Shown: positions 1-6,082, counted from the stretch's first letter. The stretch: 28,429 nt of DNA from Candidatus Saccharimonadota bacterium (GCA_017515925.1 JAFWEB010000060.1:1-28429); one strand, 5' to 3'. Notes: a model not told the origin generated them from the sequence alone. Translations and numbers: made by a program.

Positions 1-1
1 A

Positions 2-295
2 AACTTAGAGGAAAATTCAACTACTTCCGCCTTAGTTAAACCATTGCCTCTAGATATCGCAATGAACGATCTGAACAAAAATGAGAAGTACGCATATTTA
101 GACAATTCTCTACCGACCAATACTTATAGCCCGAAACATATTGAAGCCGGCGACGTGATGCTATTTGGAGATAACTGTCTCGTAATCTTCTACGAATCAT
201 TCGACACAAGTTATAGCTACTCAAAGATTGGGCATATTAACAATTTGCCAAGCCTAGATGATGGAAATATCTCAATAAGTATTGACGTGAAATAA
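2..295 (+). CDS. Cyclophilin-like fold protein, 5' truncated by window edge
   Basis: The reading frame is open from base 2 to the TAA at 293-295, giving 97 visible codons; the true start lies outside the window. The visible part carries the C-terminal landmarks of the small cyclophilin-like family (Pfam cyclophilin_like type): a 'SLPTNTYSPKHIEAGDVMLF' stretch, then 'LVIFYES' and a 'SYSKIGHI' strand near the end. Members are compact beta-barrel proteins of roughly 110-140 residues with no firmly assigned reaction, so I assign none. A TTG at 44 could be called as a start, but the residues before it (NLEENSTTSALVKPLPLDI) continue the family pattern, so the longer frame is preferred. The stop is 2 nt before the YjbR-like gene, suggesting one transcript. 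Confidence 0.75.
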   Translation, partial: NLEENSTTSALVKPLPLDIAMNDLNKNEKYAYLDNSLPTNTYSPKHIEAGDVMLFGDNCLVIFYESFDTSYSYSKIGHINNLPSLDDGNISISIDVK

Positions 296-297
296 AA

Positions 298-672
298 ATG
301 AGCGAGAAAAGACAAGCGAATATAGTAGTGAAATATATTAAATCTGAATATGGAGCGAATCCAGAATTCTTATGGCCCGGACGTTACCCTGGCTATGCAG
401 TTTTTCGTCATGGCAATAATCGTAAATGGTTTGCGCTAGTTGCGACTATATCCAGCAAGAGTCTGGGGCTAAAAGAAGATAAAGCAATCGACGTTATCAA
501 TCTCAAGTTCGATAAAAATCAGACTTATGATTTTGCTGAGACAAACGACCATGTTTTTCCAGCTTATCATATGAATAAAAATAATTGGATTACGGTTGTT
601 TTGGATGATGGGATTTCGGATGGGATGGTGTTTGAGTTGATTAGAAAGAGCTATTTGCTGACGAATAAATAG
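298..672 (+). CDS. MmcQ/YjbR family protein
   Basis: This 124-residue protein matches the whole length of the MmcQ/YjbR (DUF419) family, which has a CyaY-like alpha/beta fold. Landmarks are the 'PEFLWPGRYPGYAVFRH' segment near residues 22-38, 'KWFALVATI' near 42-51, and the C-terminal signature 'NNWITVVLDDGISDGMVFEL' near 95-114 followed by 'IRKSYLLT'. Family members have been described as putative DNA-binding proteins, but the cellular role is not established. The ATG lies 2 nt after the preceding TAA, so translational coupling is likely. It ends in TAG. The small, soluble, single-domain character matches its neighbours in the left accessory block. Confidence 0.85.
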   Translation: MSEKRQANIVVKYIKSEYGANPEFLWPGRYPGYAVFRHGNNRKWFALVATISSKSLGLKEDKAIDVINLKFDKNQTYDFAETNDHVFPAYHMNKNNWITVVLDDGISDGMVFELIRKSYLLTNK

Positions 673-748
673 AGGTTGTGTTTTGTGGCGATGGGTTTAA
701 TATGACTGGATCCATGGCGCGGACGGAAGAGGGAATTAAAAAGCTGGA

Positions 749-757
749 TGATATAAT
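749..757 (+). promoter_or_regulatory. Extended -10 promoter for the ClbS/DfsB-like gene
   Basis: TGATATAAT (TGn plus consensus -10 hexamer) lies 24 nt before the ATG at 782. It is followed by a short leader holding AAGGA at 771-775 as a ribosome-binding site. The 109-nt gap 673-781 holds nothing else I recognise. Confidence 0.6.
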
Positions 758-781
758 ATAAATAGTAAACAAGGACTTATT

Positions 782-1324
782 ATGCCAAGACCACGCAACA
801 ACCAGGATTTATTAAAAGCTGGCGAAGAGTACTACGCTAAGCTAATCGAAATGGCTGATTCAATGAGCGAGAAAGAAATGAACACCGAGTTCGACTTCTC
901 CGGCGATCCATCGAAAAAAGAACGCCACTGGGGACGCGACAAGAATCTACGCGATATTTGGGTACATTTATATGAATGGCACCGCATGCTATTAGAATTT
1001 GTGGATACGAATCTGAATAAAGGCGGTAATGCACCATTCTTGCCAGAACCATACACTTGGAAGACTTACGGCGATATGAACGTCGAATACTGGAAAAAAC
1101 ATCAAAAGACTTCTCTCGAAGAGGCAAGAAAAATGTTTGAAAAATCCCACAAAGACGTCATGAAGTTAGCCGAAAGCCTGAGTGAAGAACAACTATTTAC
1201 AAAAGGTATGTATCCTTGGGTTGGCGGTTCTGTGCTCGGCTCATATTTCGTTAGTTGCTTATCTTCCCATTACGACTGGGCGATGAAGAAGCTCAAAGCG
1301 CATAAAAAGAATTGTGGGAAATAA
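782..1324 (+). CDS. ClbS/DfsB family four-helix bundle protein (DUF1706, DinB-like)
   Basis: This 180-residue, highly helical protein matches the ClbS/DfsB (DUF1706) family. Landmarks are the N-terminal 'MPRPRNNQDLL', the 'DKNLRDIWVHLYEWHRMLLEF' helix near residues 54-74, 'PEPYTWKTYGDMN' near 88-100, and a C-terminal 'GSVLGSYFVSCLSSHYDWA' helix near 148-166. The founding member ClbS protects colibactin producers by acting on the toxin's cyclopropane warhead, while most homologues in other genomes have no tested function. The family is sporadically distributed and often looks horizontally acquired, which fits this block of unrelated small genes. Start ATG 782 follows AAGGA by 6 nt. A detoxification role here is inference. 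Confidence 0.85.
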   Translation: MPRPRNNQDLLKAGEEYYAKLIEMADSMSEKEMNTEFDFSGDPSKKERHWGRDKNLRDIWVHLYEWHRMLLEFVDTNLNKGGNAPFLPEPYTWKTYGDMNVEYWKKHQKTSLEEARKMFEKSHKDVMKLAESLSEEQLFTKGMYPWVGGSVLGSYFVSCLSSHYDWAMKKLKAHKKNCGK

Positions 1325-1338
1325 GACAACGTATAGCA

Positions 1339-1347
1339 TGTTATAAT
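1339..1347 (+). promoter_or_regulatory. Extended -10 promoter, leaderless start of flavodoxin
   Basis: TGTTATAAT ends 6 nt before the ATG at 1354, so transcription is predicted to begin at or next to the start codon. No ribosome-binding site lies between them. This placement decides the start at 1354 over the GTG at 1312, which lies upstream of the promoter and inside the preceding gene. Confidence 0.65.
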
Positions 1348-1353
1348 TCAACT

Positions 1354-1797
1354 ATGAAAACTTTATTTATATATTACTCCCTTACAGGAAGTGGCGATAG
1401 AGTCGCTGAGGAGCTCAAAAAACGAGGCTATGAAATTAGAAAAGTAAAAAGCAAAATTAAATACCCAAAAAGTTTATTGCCACTCATGGCAAAAGGTGGC
1501 TACCGCGCTCTTACTAATAAAAAAGACCCGCTTGAAGATTTTGATACTGATATTGTGAAATATGACAAAATTGTCATTGGCTCTCCAGTTTGGGATGATC
1601 GTCTAGCTCCAGCTACTAACGCCGTTCTAGACAAGTTGGATTTAAAAGACAAAGATGTCTCCTTTATTTTATGCAGTGGCAGCGGCCAAGCAGAGAAGGC
1701 CACTGAAAAAATCAAGGATCTCTATAATAAAGAGCCAATCATTTTAAAATCTCCCAAAAAATATCCCAAAGAATTAGAAAAACTCAAAAAACTCTAA
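1354..1797 (+). CDS. Flavodoxin-like protein
   Basis: This is a 147-residue flavodoxin-fold protein when started at ATG 1354. The N-terminal strand and phosphate loop are 'TLFIYYSLTGSGDRVAEEL' (residues 3-21), a variant of the S/T-x-T-G-N-T FMN phosphate loop. The isoalloxazine-side loop is 'KIVIGSPVWDDRLAPAT' near residues 71-87, and a later strand is 'VSFILCSGSGQAEKA' near 100-114. It would bind FMN and act as a small cytosolic electron carrier or flavin oxidoreductase; partner and substrate are not visible. A longer frame from 1312 adds 14 residues that overlap the previous gene and the promoter, and is rejected. The next gene begins 20 nt downstream, probably on the same transcript. Confidence 0.8.
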   Translation: MKTLFIYYSLTGSGDRVAEELKKRGYEIRKVKSKIKYPKSLLPLMAKGGYRALTNKKDPLEDFDTDIVKYDKIVIGSPVWDDRLAPATNAVLDKLDLKDKDVSFILCSGSGQAEKATEKIKDLYNKEPIILKSPKKYPKELEKLKKL

Positions 1798-1817
1798 ACG
1801 GTAGACAAAGGATTATC

Positions 1818-2075
1818 ATGGAACAAACTATTTGTCAAAGCTGTGCAATGCCACTGACCTCAGAAGATATGTACTCTACTGAAAAAGATGGCAGTATCAA
1901 TAAGGACTATTGTAAGTGGTGCTATAAAAATGGCGAATTTATAGATAAAGTTTCTATGGAAGAATATATAAAGATGTGCTCAAAGTTTGGCGAACAGGCC
2001 GGTATGACAAATGAGCAAATGAAAGAATACTGCACGAATGTTTTCCCAACACTCAAAAGATGGAAGAAAGCGTAA
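1818..2075 (+). CDS. Zinc-ribbon protein (putative zinc ribbon domain family)
   Basis: This 85-residue protein has a four-cysteine zinc site: C6-x2-C9 ('ICQSCAMPL') and C32-x2-C35 ('YCKWCYKNG'). The spacing and the following 'GEFIDKVSMEEYIKMC' helix match the small family annotated as putative zinc ribbon domain proteins, in which the ribbon is followed by a helical tail. Members are often next to or fused with other small regulatory or stress proteins, but no reaction is known. An AAAGGA ribosome-binding site precedes the ATG. No separate promoter is evident in the 20-nt gap after the flavodoxin gene, so cotranscription is likely. Its TAA is one base before the ATG of the broken TfoX gene. 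Confidence 0.8.
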   Translation: MEQTICQSCAMPLTSEDMYSTEKDGSINKDYCKWCYKNGEFIDKVSMEEYIKMCSKFGEQAGMTNEQMKEYCTNVFPTLKRWKKA

Positions 2076-2076
2076 T

Positions 2077-2366
2077 ATGGCAAGCACCAAAGAATACGCG
2101 ATTTTATCTTAGAACAATTGTCGGAAGCGCCGAACATTACCTGTCGGCCGATGATGGGTGAGTTCTTGCTTTATTCTGCCGGCGTCCTATTTGGTGGCAT
2201 TTATGATGACCATTTGTTAGTAAAAATTGTTCCAGAAAACAAACAATATAAGATGACTGAAGAAATTCCATACGATGGCGCGAAACCGATGTATCTAGCT
2301 GAGAATGTAGATGATAAGGGAAAACTAGTGGAGATAGTCGGGAGGACGGTGGAAGGATTGAGATAA
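2077..2366 (+). pseudogene. TfoX/Sxy N-terminal domain protein, broken by a one-base frameshift
   Basis: The ATG at 2077 reads 'MASTKEYA' and then hits TAG at 2110-2112. From 2103 a shifted frame reads 'FILEQLSEAPNITCRPMMGE' and continues 'GGIYDDHLLVKIVPENK...EIPYDGAKPMYL' to TAA 2366. Joined, the pieces reproduce a normal TfoX N-terminal domain of about 97 residues, missing one base near 2098-2102 (expected codons Ala-Asp-Phe, seen 'gcg at ttt'). TfoX/Sxy-type domains are linked to competence regulation in gammaproteobacteria; small stand-alone copies elsewhere are uncharacterised. The 3' frame has a possible TTG at 2118 but lacks the first strand. Either a real pseudogene or a sequencing or assembly error. 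It directly follows the zinc-ribbon gene. Confidence 0.75.
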
Positions 2367-2369
2367 AAA

Positions 2370-3116
2370 TTATTGTGCTGCAGCCCAATCACGTATCCTT
2401 TTATTTCTCTTTTCAGAAAAAATTATCTCGTCGTCTATAAAGTTCAAGTACTGTTCGACTGTTTTTGGCATGGGGTTTTCATTTTTGAAATTATCATTTT
2501 CTATCCAAAATAATACGCGATCATAATTACCAGTAACTAAATCTTGGAAAAAGAAATAGTCAACGAATCCTTTGAAATCTACAAATAATTTAAAAAAGTT
2601 AGCATCGTTTTTTAGGACATCATATAGAGGGCTCTCATCGTTATTGTAAAATCGCCTAATGCATTCCAGAGTGAGATCTAATCTGTCGCAAATATACTTG
2701 TTGCAGCCTTTTGATTGGTTGATACTATTACTATGTTTAGGAAAAATGGTTGTCGCACCGATCGTATATAGTTTTTTGACGTAGCCTTCTACAAATAAAG
2801 GGTAATTATCGACATATTCTTCAACTTCTTTTAGTAAAATATAGTTGCGTTTATACCTAAAACTAACTAATATTGAATCACTCCCGAAACGATAGTTTTT
2901 CCATGTGAGATAGTTGTATTTATTGCCATTTTTTAACTCCATTTTTTCGCCACATGGTAATTCCTTGCTCCAAAGAAATTGGTGATATTTCTGCAGTAGT
3001 GGACTTTCTATGTCAGGATCACTACTTCCAGCGCCAAGGCCTCCATTATTCTCCCAGAAATTATCCCAAAACCCATCCGTGTCATCTGCGAAATTTAAAG
3101 AAGTATCTATAATCAT
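2370..3116 (-). CDS. DUF6994-like conserved protein
   Basis: This 248-residue soluble protein has no catalytic motif I can name. Its pattern resembles proteins annotated as DUF6994: an N-terminal 'IIDTSLNFADDTDG', then 'SPLLQKYHQFLWSKELPCG' near residues 38-56, 'GSDSILVSF' near 78-86, 'TTIFPKHSNSINQSKGCN' near 121-138, and 'DRLDLTLECIRRFYNNDESP' near 143-162. These proteins are conserved in many bacteria, notably Actinobacteria, but have no known role. The gene is convergent with the broken tfoX (3 nt apart) and has its own leaderless-type promoter. It is AT-rich relative to the core genes, consistent with acquired DNA. The family assignment is from memory of the motif pattern. Confidence 0.65.
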   Translation of the reverse strand: MIIDTSLNFADDTDGFWDNFWENNGGLGAGSSDPDIESPLLQKYHQFLWSKELPCGEKMELKNGNKYNYLTWKNYRFGSDSILVSFRYKRNYILLKEVEEYVDNYPLFVEGYVKKLYTIGATTIFPKHSNSINQSKGCNKYICDRLDLTLECIRRFYNNDESPLYDVLKNDANFFKLFVDFKGFVDYFFFQDLVTGNYDRVLFWIENDNFKNENPMPKTVEQYLNFIDDEIIFSEKRNKRIRDWAAAQ

Positions 3117-3122
3117 ATTTTC

Positions 3123-3131
3123 ATTATAGCA
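3123..3131 (-). promoter_or_regulatory. Extended -10 promoter, leaderless start of the DUF6994-like gene
   Basis: On the minus strand TGCTATAAT ends 6 nt before the ATG (3116). There is no ribosome-binding site, so a leaderless transcript is predicted. Confidence 0.6.
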
Positions 3132-3303
3132 CGAAGGTCCGGGTGGGTCGGCGTCTGTGTGAATTCCGAGGCATACATATACAGGTAAAGAGATTCGAAC
3201 TTTTAAGAAAATATAGCTTAACTAGGGCCATAGAGACCCAAAACAATAACAACGAAAAAATAAAAGAAATACAATGTCAATGATGTAAAGATACTTTTAA
3301 AAC
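3132..3303. other. Non-coding gap with a short tRNA-3'-end-like match
   Basis: No gene is visible here. TCCGGGTGGG at 3138-3147 matches the T-stem and acceptor 3' side of tRNA-Lys (4896-4905) in the same orientation. GGGTGGGTCGGC at 3141-3152 recurs at 4697-4708. 'GATTCGAAC' at 3191-3199 resembles a T-loop, but no complete tRNA can be folded. The rest is AT-rich. Confidence 0.4.
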
Positions 3304-3308
3304 TATGA

Positions 3309-3314
3309 TAAAAT
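3309..3314 (+). promoter_or_regulatory. -10 element, leaderless start of the 264-residue gene
   Basis: TAAAAT ends 6 nt before the ATG at 3321, and no ribosome-binding site is present. The spacing is the same as at the other leaderless-type starts in the window, although the hexamer is weaker. Confidence 0.4.
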
Positions 3315-3320
3315 AGTAAT

Positions 3321-4115
3321 ATGGAGAATGAAAAGCTTTACTTTTCCGTAAAGGACACAATAGGCGGAGAGCAGGTTACACCGGAGAATGTTCCATTGAA
3401 GCTGATAATCGAATTGGCTGATGCAATGAACCGCTTTATTTATGGTAAGGCAAAATCGACAGGCGAAGTGTCGGTCTCAATCAAAAAAGGTTCTTTTGCG
3501 ATTGTGGCACCAGCTTCACCAATTACACAAAGTGCAATAAATGATTATCGAATCGTGAAGAAGACTGGAGCCTTGGATAATATCGATTCGATTCGTGCAA
3601 GAATAATTAGAGACTTGCAAGTTAAAGCTCAAAAAGACGAGAATAGAATATATGAAATTTCCGATAAAGAAGATATTGATACTGATAACCATCATGATGT
3701 TCTAGTGATATCAAAAGAAACCGACTATAGAACAATAAGGACAGATCAGTGGGTTCCAACAGAAACATATATGTATGGTATGGTAGTAGATATAGGCGGC
3801 AAAACAAAAACAAATGTTCATCTAGTTTTGGAAAATGGCGACACAATTGTGTTAAATGCCGATTCGAAGCAAATTGAAGAAGACGAAATTAATCGTGTAT
3901 ATCGTAAACAGCTTGTAAAAGTTACGGCTGAACAGAATTTAGAAACTAAAAAATACAGAAACGAACATCTCTCGGATTTTGTGGAATATGAGCCAAAATT
4001 CGATGAAGAACAATTTAATGAAATATCAAAAAAAGTTCAGCATTCGTGGGCAGATGTTCCGGACGTTTTGGCGTGGGTAGAAAACATGCGAGGAAATTAT
4101 GCCCAAAAAGTCTAA
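3321..4115 (+). CDS. Unrecognised protein paired with a PIN-domain nuclease
   Basis: I do not firmly recognise this 264-residue soluble protein. It seems to have an N-terminal alpha/beta part: 'KLYFSVKDTIGGEQVTPENV' at 5-24, a helix 'PLKLIIELADAMNRFIYGKA' at 25-44, then 'GEVSVSIKKGSFAIVAP' at 48-64. A second module follows a charged linker: 'YGMVVDIGGKTKTNVHLVLE' at 152-171, strand-rich, then 'RKQLVKVTAEQN' and a C-terminal helix. The 'IGGK...VHL' piece reminds me of small beta domains in proteins encoded beside PIN nucleases or on mobile elements, but that is an impression. Its last 17 nt overlap the PIN gene start, so tight coupling of the two products is expected. It may be an antitoxin or a binding partner; no function is assigned. 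Confidence 0.75.
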   Translation: MENEKLYFSVKDTIGGEQVTPENVPLKLIIELADAMNRFIYGKAKSTGEVSVSIKKGSFAIVAPASPITQSAINDYRIVKKTGALDNIDSIRARIIRDLQVKAQKDENRIYEISDKEDIDTDNHHDVLVISKETDYRTIRTDQWVPTETYMYGMVVDIGGKTKTNVHLVLENGDTIVLNADSKQIEEDEINRVYRKQLVKVTAEQNLETKKYRNEHLSDFVEYEPKFDEEQFNEISKKVQHSWADVPDVLAWVENMRGNYAQKV

Positions 4116-4605
4116 GCAAGCAGTTTTCATAGATACCAGTTTTCTTATTACGATTTTTGATAGCTCTAGGAAAAACCATGAAAATGCAAAGAGATATTAT
4201 CAATTTTTTATTGATAATTCGATTGATATGTATTTGTCGACAATTGTAATATCCGAATATCAGCAAAAAGGAGATATTCAGGACATATTAAAAACTAATT
4301 GTTTTATACCGTGTAATTTTAATGTTGGAGATGGAATTGTGGCTGGAGATTTTGCAAGCTTCTTAAGCGGTGATCGCGAGAAAAATACAAGAGAAGCCAC
4401 AAAAGATGACATGAAAATCCTTGCCCAATGCGCTAATAACGAAATTGATTTTATTGCCACCGAGGATAAATCTACTTTAGCGAAATATTGTCGCAAGCTA
4501 GTCGATAATGGTAAGCTAAACACCCAAGTAATAACTGCTGATAAATTTGATTTAAGCATCTTTCGTAGTGGCCAGACATCATTACTTGATTTACTAGAAC
4601 AGTAA
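4099..4605 (+). CDS. PIN-domain ribonuclease-like protein
   Basis: This 168-residue protein carries the acidic quartet of PIN domains: D12 in 'VFIDTSFLI', E53 in 'IVISEYQQ', D103/D104 in 'TKDDMKILA', and D123 in 'FIATEDKSTLAKY'. Typical PIN toxins (VapC type) are 125-145 residues, so this one is slightly long, with an insertion around residues 60-95. PIN proteins cleave RNA with bound Mg/Mn ions. The ATG lies inside the end of the upstream gene (17-nt overlap), preceded by AGGAAA, an arrangement typical of toxin-antitoxin or other obligate pairs. The upstream partner at 264 residues is far larger than a VapB antitoxin, so this is not a standard VapBC locus. Activity is inferred from motif conservation only. 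Confidence 0.75.
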   Translation: MPKKSKQAVFIDTSFLITIFDSSRKNHENAKRYYQFFIDNSIDMYLSTIVISEYQQKGDIQDILKTNCFIPCNFNVGDGIVAGDFASFLSGDREKNTREATKDDMKILAQCANNEIDFIATEDKSTLAKYCRKLVDNGKLNTQVITADKFDLSIFRSGQTSLLDLLEQ

Positions 4606-4854
4606 TTAATAAATTGAAACGCCACCCATTCAAGAAAGTAAAACCCGGCGAACCGATTCGCTGCAAGCGGGTGGGAAGGTGTCTTGCTTCGCAAATGGGT
4701 GGGTCGGCATCCGGGTGGGAACCGATTTGCTTTACAAATCGCATTCGGGCGTCGCTTCGGAAGAAAACGAGCAAGCTAGTTTTCTTCACTCAGCTCCTAC
4801 GAGGATCGAACCCTTCGGGTTTGCTCTCCCACCCTCTAATCAGAATTATTGAAT
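4606..4854. repeat. Non-coding mosaic of small hairpins and tRNA-like scraps
   Basis: About 250 nt without a convincing gene. It holds several short perfect hairpins: CGATTTG/CAAATCG (4723-4741), GAAAAC/GTTTTC (4762-4783) and AACCC-TTCG-GGGTT-type (4808-4821). The G-rich word GGGTGGG occurs repeatedly, and ATCCGGGTGGGA (4709-4720) copies the tRNA-Lys T-stem/acceptor side. On the minus strand GGGTTCGATCC resembles a T-loop joined to D-arm-like AGCTGAG. The DNA looks like recombined tRNA ends. Confidence 0.45.
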
Positions 4855-4881
4855 TAAAAAACCACCCGAAAGGGTGTTTTT
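4855..4881 (-). terminator. Intrinsic terminator of tRNA-Lys
   Basis: On the minus strand a CACCC/GGGTG stem with a TTTC loop is followed by GG and a run of six T, 9 nt after the tRNA CCA end. The A-run on the other side makes it possibly bidirectional. Confidence 0.7.
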
Positions 4882-4889
4882 AAATTCAA

Positions 4890-4966
4890 TGGTGATCCGG
4901 GTGGGACTCGAACCCACGACACCAAGCTTAAGAGGCTCGTGCTCTAACCAGCTGAGCTACCGGACC
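4890..4966 (-). tRNA. tRNA-Lys(CUU) with encoded CCA
   Basis: The minus strand folds into a complete 77-nt cloverleaf: acceptor GGTCCGG/CCGGATC (one G-T pair), D-arm GCTC-AGCTGGTTA-GAGC, anticodon stem CGAGC/GCTTG with loop CTCTTAA, 5-nt variable loop, T-arm GTGGG-TTCGAGT-CCCAC, discriminator A and genomic CCA. Anticodon CTT is at 4932-4930 and reads AAG lysine codons. A terminator follows directly. An extended -10 box on the same strand lies about 130 nt upstream, beyond a rearranged pseudo-copy of the tRNA 5' half. Confidence 0.95.
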
Positions 4967-4991
4967 AAATTGTTAATTCCAGCTTTTTTAC

Positions 4992-5070
4992 GCTCAGCTG
5001 GCTAGAGCGTGCTCTGTTATGATTTGTCTCGGTGCTCCGCACCTCAAACAGGAGCTGAGCTACCGGACCA
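4992..5070 (-). repeat. Rearranged pseudo-copy of the tRNA-Lys 5' half with an inverted D-arm
   Basis: The plus-strand sequence at 5054-5070 is a perfect 17-nt direct repeat of 4951-4967 (tRNA acceptor plus D-stem start). In the minus-strand sense it then diverges into an inserted hairpin (GGTGC/GCACC, about 5036-5048) where the D-loop should be, resumes as AGAGCACG, and turns into an inverted D-arm. That inverted arm, 4992-5008, matches the real tRNA D-arm (4941-4957) in reverse complement at 16 of 17 positions. It cannot form a tRNA. It lies between a promoter and the true tRNA, so it is probably transcribed as part of the precursor leader. Confidence 0.6.
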
Positions 5071-5094
5071 GGACGTCAAAATAAACGTACATAT

Positions 5095-5103
5095 ATTATA
5101 TCA
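5095..5103 (-). promoter_or_regulatory. Extended -10 promoter reading toward tRNA-Lys
   Basis: On the minus strand TGATATAAT lies about 25 nt before the pseudo-tRNA copy. It is the best promoter candidate for the tRNA-Lys transcript, giving an unusually long 5' leader of roughly 120 nt. Confidence 0.5.
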
Positions 5104-5141
5104 CTTATCGCGGAAAAAATAAAGCCCAAAATCCAAGGCAT

Positions 5142-5169
5142 AAAAAATGCGGGGCTAGGAAAGCCCCGC
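5142..5169 (-). terminator. Intrinsic terminator of the VanY-like lipoprotein gene
   Basis: A perfect 8-bp GC-rich stem GCGGGGCT/AGCCCCGC with a 5-nt loop is followed on the minus strand by A and six T. It lies about 60 nt after the stop of the gene at 5228-6082. Confidence 0.85.
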
Positions 5170-5227
5170 GGTGCTATTTGTCGAGTAAAAAACTCTTGTT
5201 AATAGTTACTAGATTGAAGATACTGGA

Positions 5228-6082
5228 TTAATATTCATCGCCTGCAAGGTATTCTTCCAGGCAGATGCCGTTGTCCATTATTTTGTGAGCAATTTCTTTG
5301 CTGCCCACGAAACGGATTTCGAAACTTTTGCCCTCGATTCCGGTGATGTCAGCCTTATCCTCAGGATAGCGAACGATAAATCCGTAATCAGCAAGTTTGC
5401 CGAAAACGGTCTTGAATTCGTCTATCTTTTCCCATCTTTCTGGTGAAGCAGAATACCACTCATAGTTTTCGCCATCCTCGCTGAACCACATCACTACATC
5501 GAGTAATAATCCGGTGTGGTGCTCGCTATTGCCGGGATCGTTTGCCCAAGTGATATTCGAGTCGCCAGAAGCATAGAGCTCCTGCAGGAATTTCTGATCT
5601 TCTGCGGTACGATATCCATCGTATAATTGAAGATTGATTCCATCATTCTCGCGAAGATCTCTTTGTAGCATTGTGAAAGCTAAAAATGTGGCTTTTTCTA
5701 CTGCCATCACATCGCCGTCTACAGCATTTACTGTGAAAACGAGGTCTTTTTGCAGATCCTTGTTATAATCCCCGTCAAAATCGTAGGGATTGTCCTTGTT
5801 GACTACGATTAGGTAATCGCGGCCAGGGATTGTGATTTCGTCAACATCGTGCGGAGTCTTATAAATCGACTCATACTTCGGAGCTTCCGCAGCATTGTCG
5901 CCATCGCTTGTCTTGATTGAATCGCTGGGGAGATTCAGATTAATATTCAAATTCTGCTTCTCGCCCGGCACGGGATTGACATTGATATTGCCATCGTCAT
6001 CCGTAGTAACGGTATAGCTGCATCCTGCTAACATAGCTGAAAACATTAAAAATATCAACAAAATACTCAAATATCTTCTCAT
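5228..6082 (-). CDS. VanY/M15B D,D-carboxypeptidase-like lipoprotein with an altered metal site
   Basis: This 284-residue protein has a lipoprotein signal peptide with lipobox LAGC (lipidated C21) and a disordered Asp/Asn-rich linker to about residue 75. A VanY-like M15B peptidase domain follows: 'YLIVVNKDNPYDF' near 90-102, 'LYDGYRTAEDQKF' with R158, and the zinc motif S-x-H-x2-G-x3-D as S186, H188, G191, D195. The usual final motif E-x-W-H, carrying the catalytic Glu and third zinc ligand, is replaced by K252-S253-F254-E255 just before 'IRFVG', with family-like 'LEEYL' at the end. Classic members trim the terminal D-Ala of peptidoglycan peptides outside the cell. Here activity may be lost or metal binding changed. 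AGGAGG precedes the ATG; promoter and terminator are clear. Confidence 0.85.
   Translation of the reverse strand: MRRYLSILLIFLMFSAMLAGCSYTVTTDDDGNINVNPVPGEKQNLNINLNLPSDSIKTSDGDNAAEAPKYESIYKTPHDVDEITIPGRDYLIVVNKDNPYDFDGDYNKDLQKDLVFTVNAVDGDVMAVEKATFLAFTMLQRDLRENDGINLQLYDGYRTAEDQKFLQELYASGDSNITWANDPGNSEHHTGLLLDVVMWFSEDGENYEWYSASPERWEKIDEFKTVFGKLADYGFIVRYPEDKADITGIEGKSFEIRFVGSKEIAHKIMDNGICLEEYLAGDEY

Noticed and set aside
702..761. 19-codon frame before the ClbS/DfsB-like gene
   Set aside because: It is too short, has no ribosome-binding site, and its end overlaps the extended -10 promoter.
3131..3200. A complete second tRNA in the gap before the 264-residue gene
   Set aside because: Only a 10-nt T-stem/acceptor match and a T-loop-like word are present; no cloverleaf can be built.
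4614..4883. 89-codon plus-strand frame between the PIN gene and tRNA-Lys
   Set aside because: It runs through the hairpin mosaic and the tRNA terminator, has no ribosome-binding site and a biased, non-globular composition. It is explained by tRNA-like DNA.
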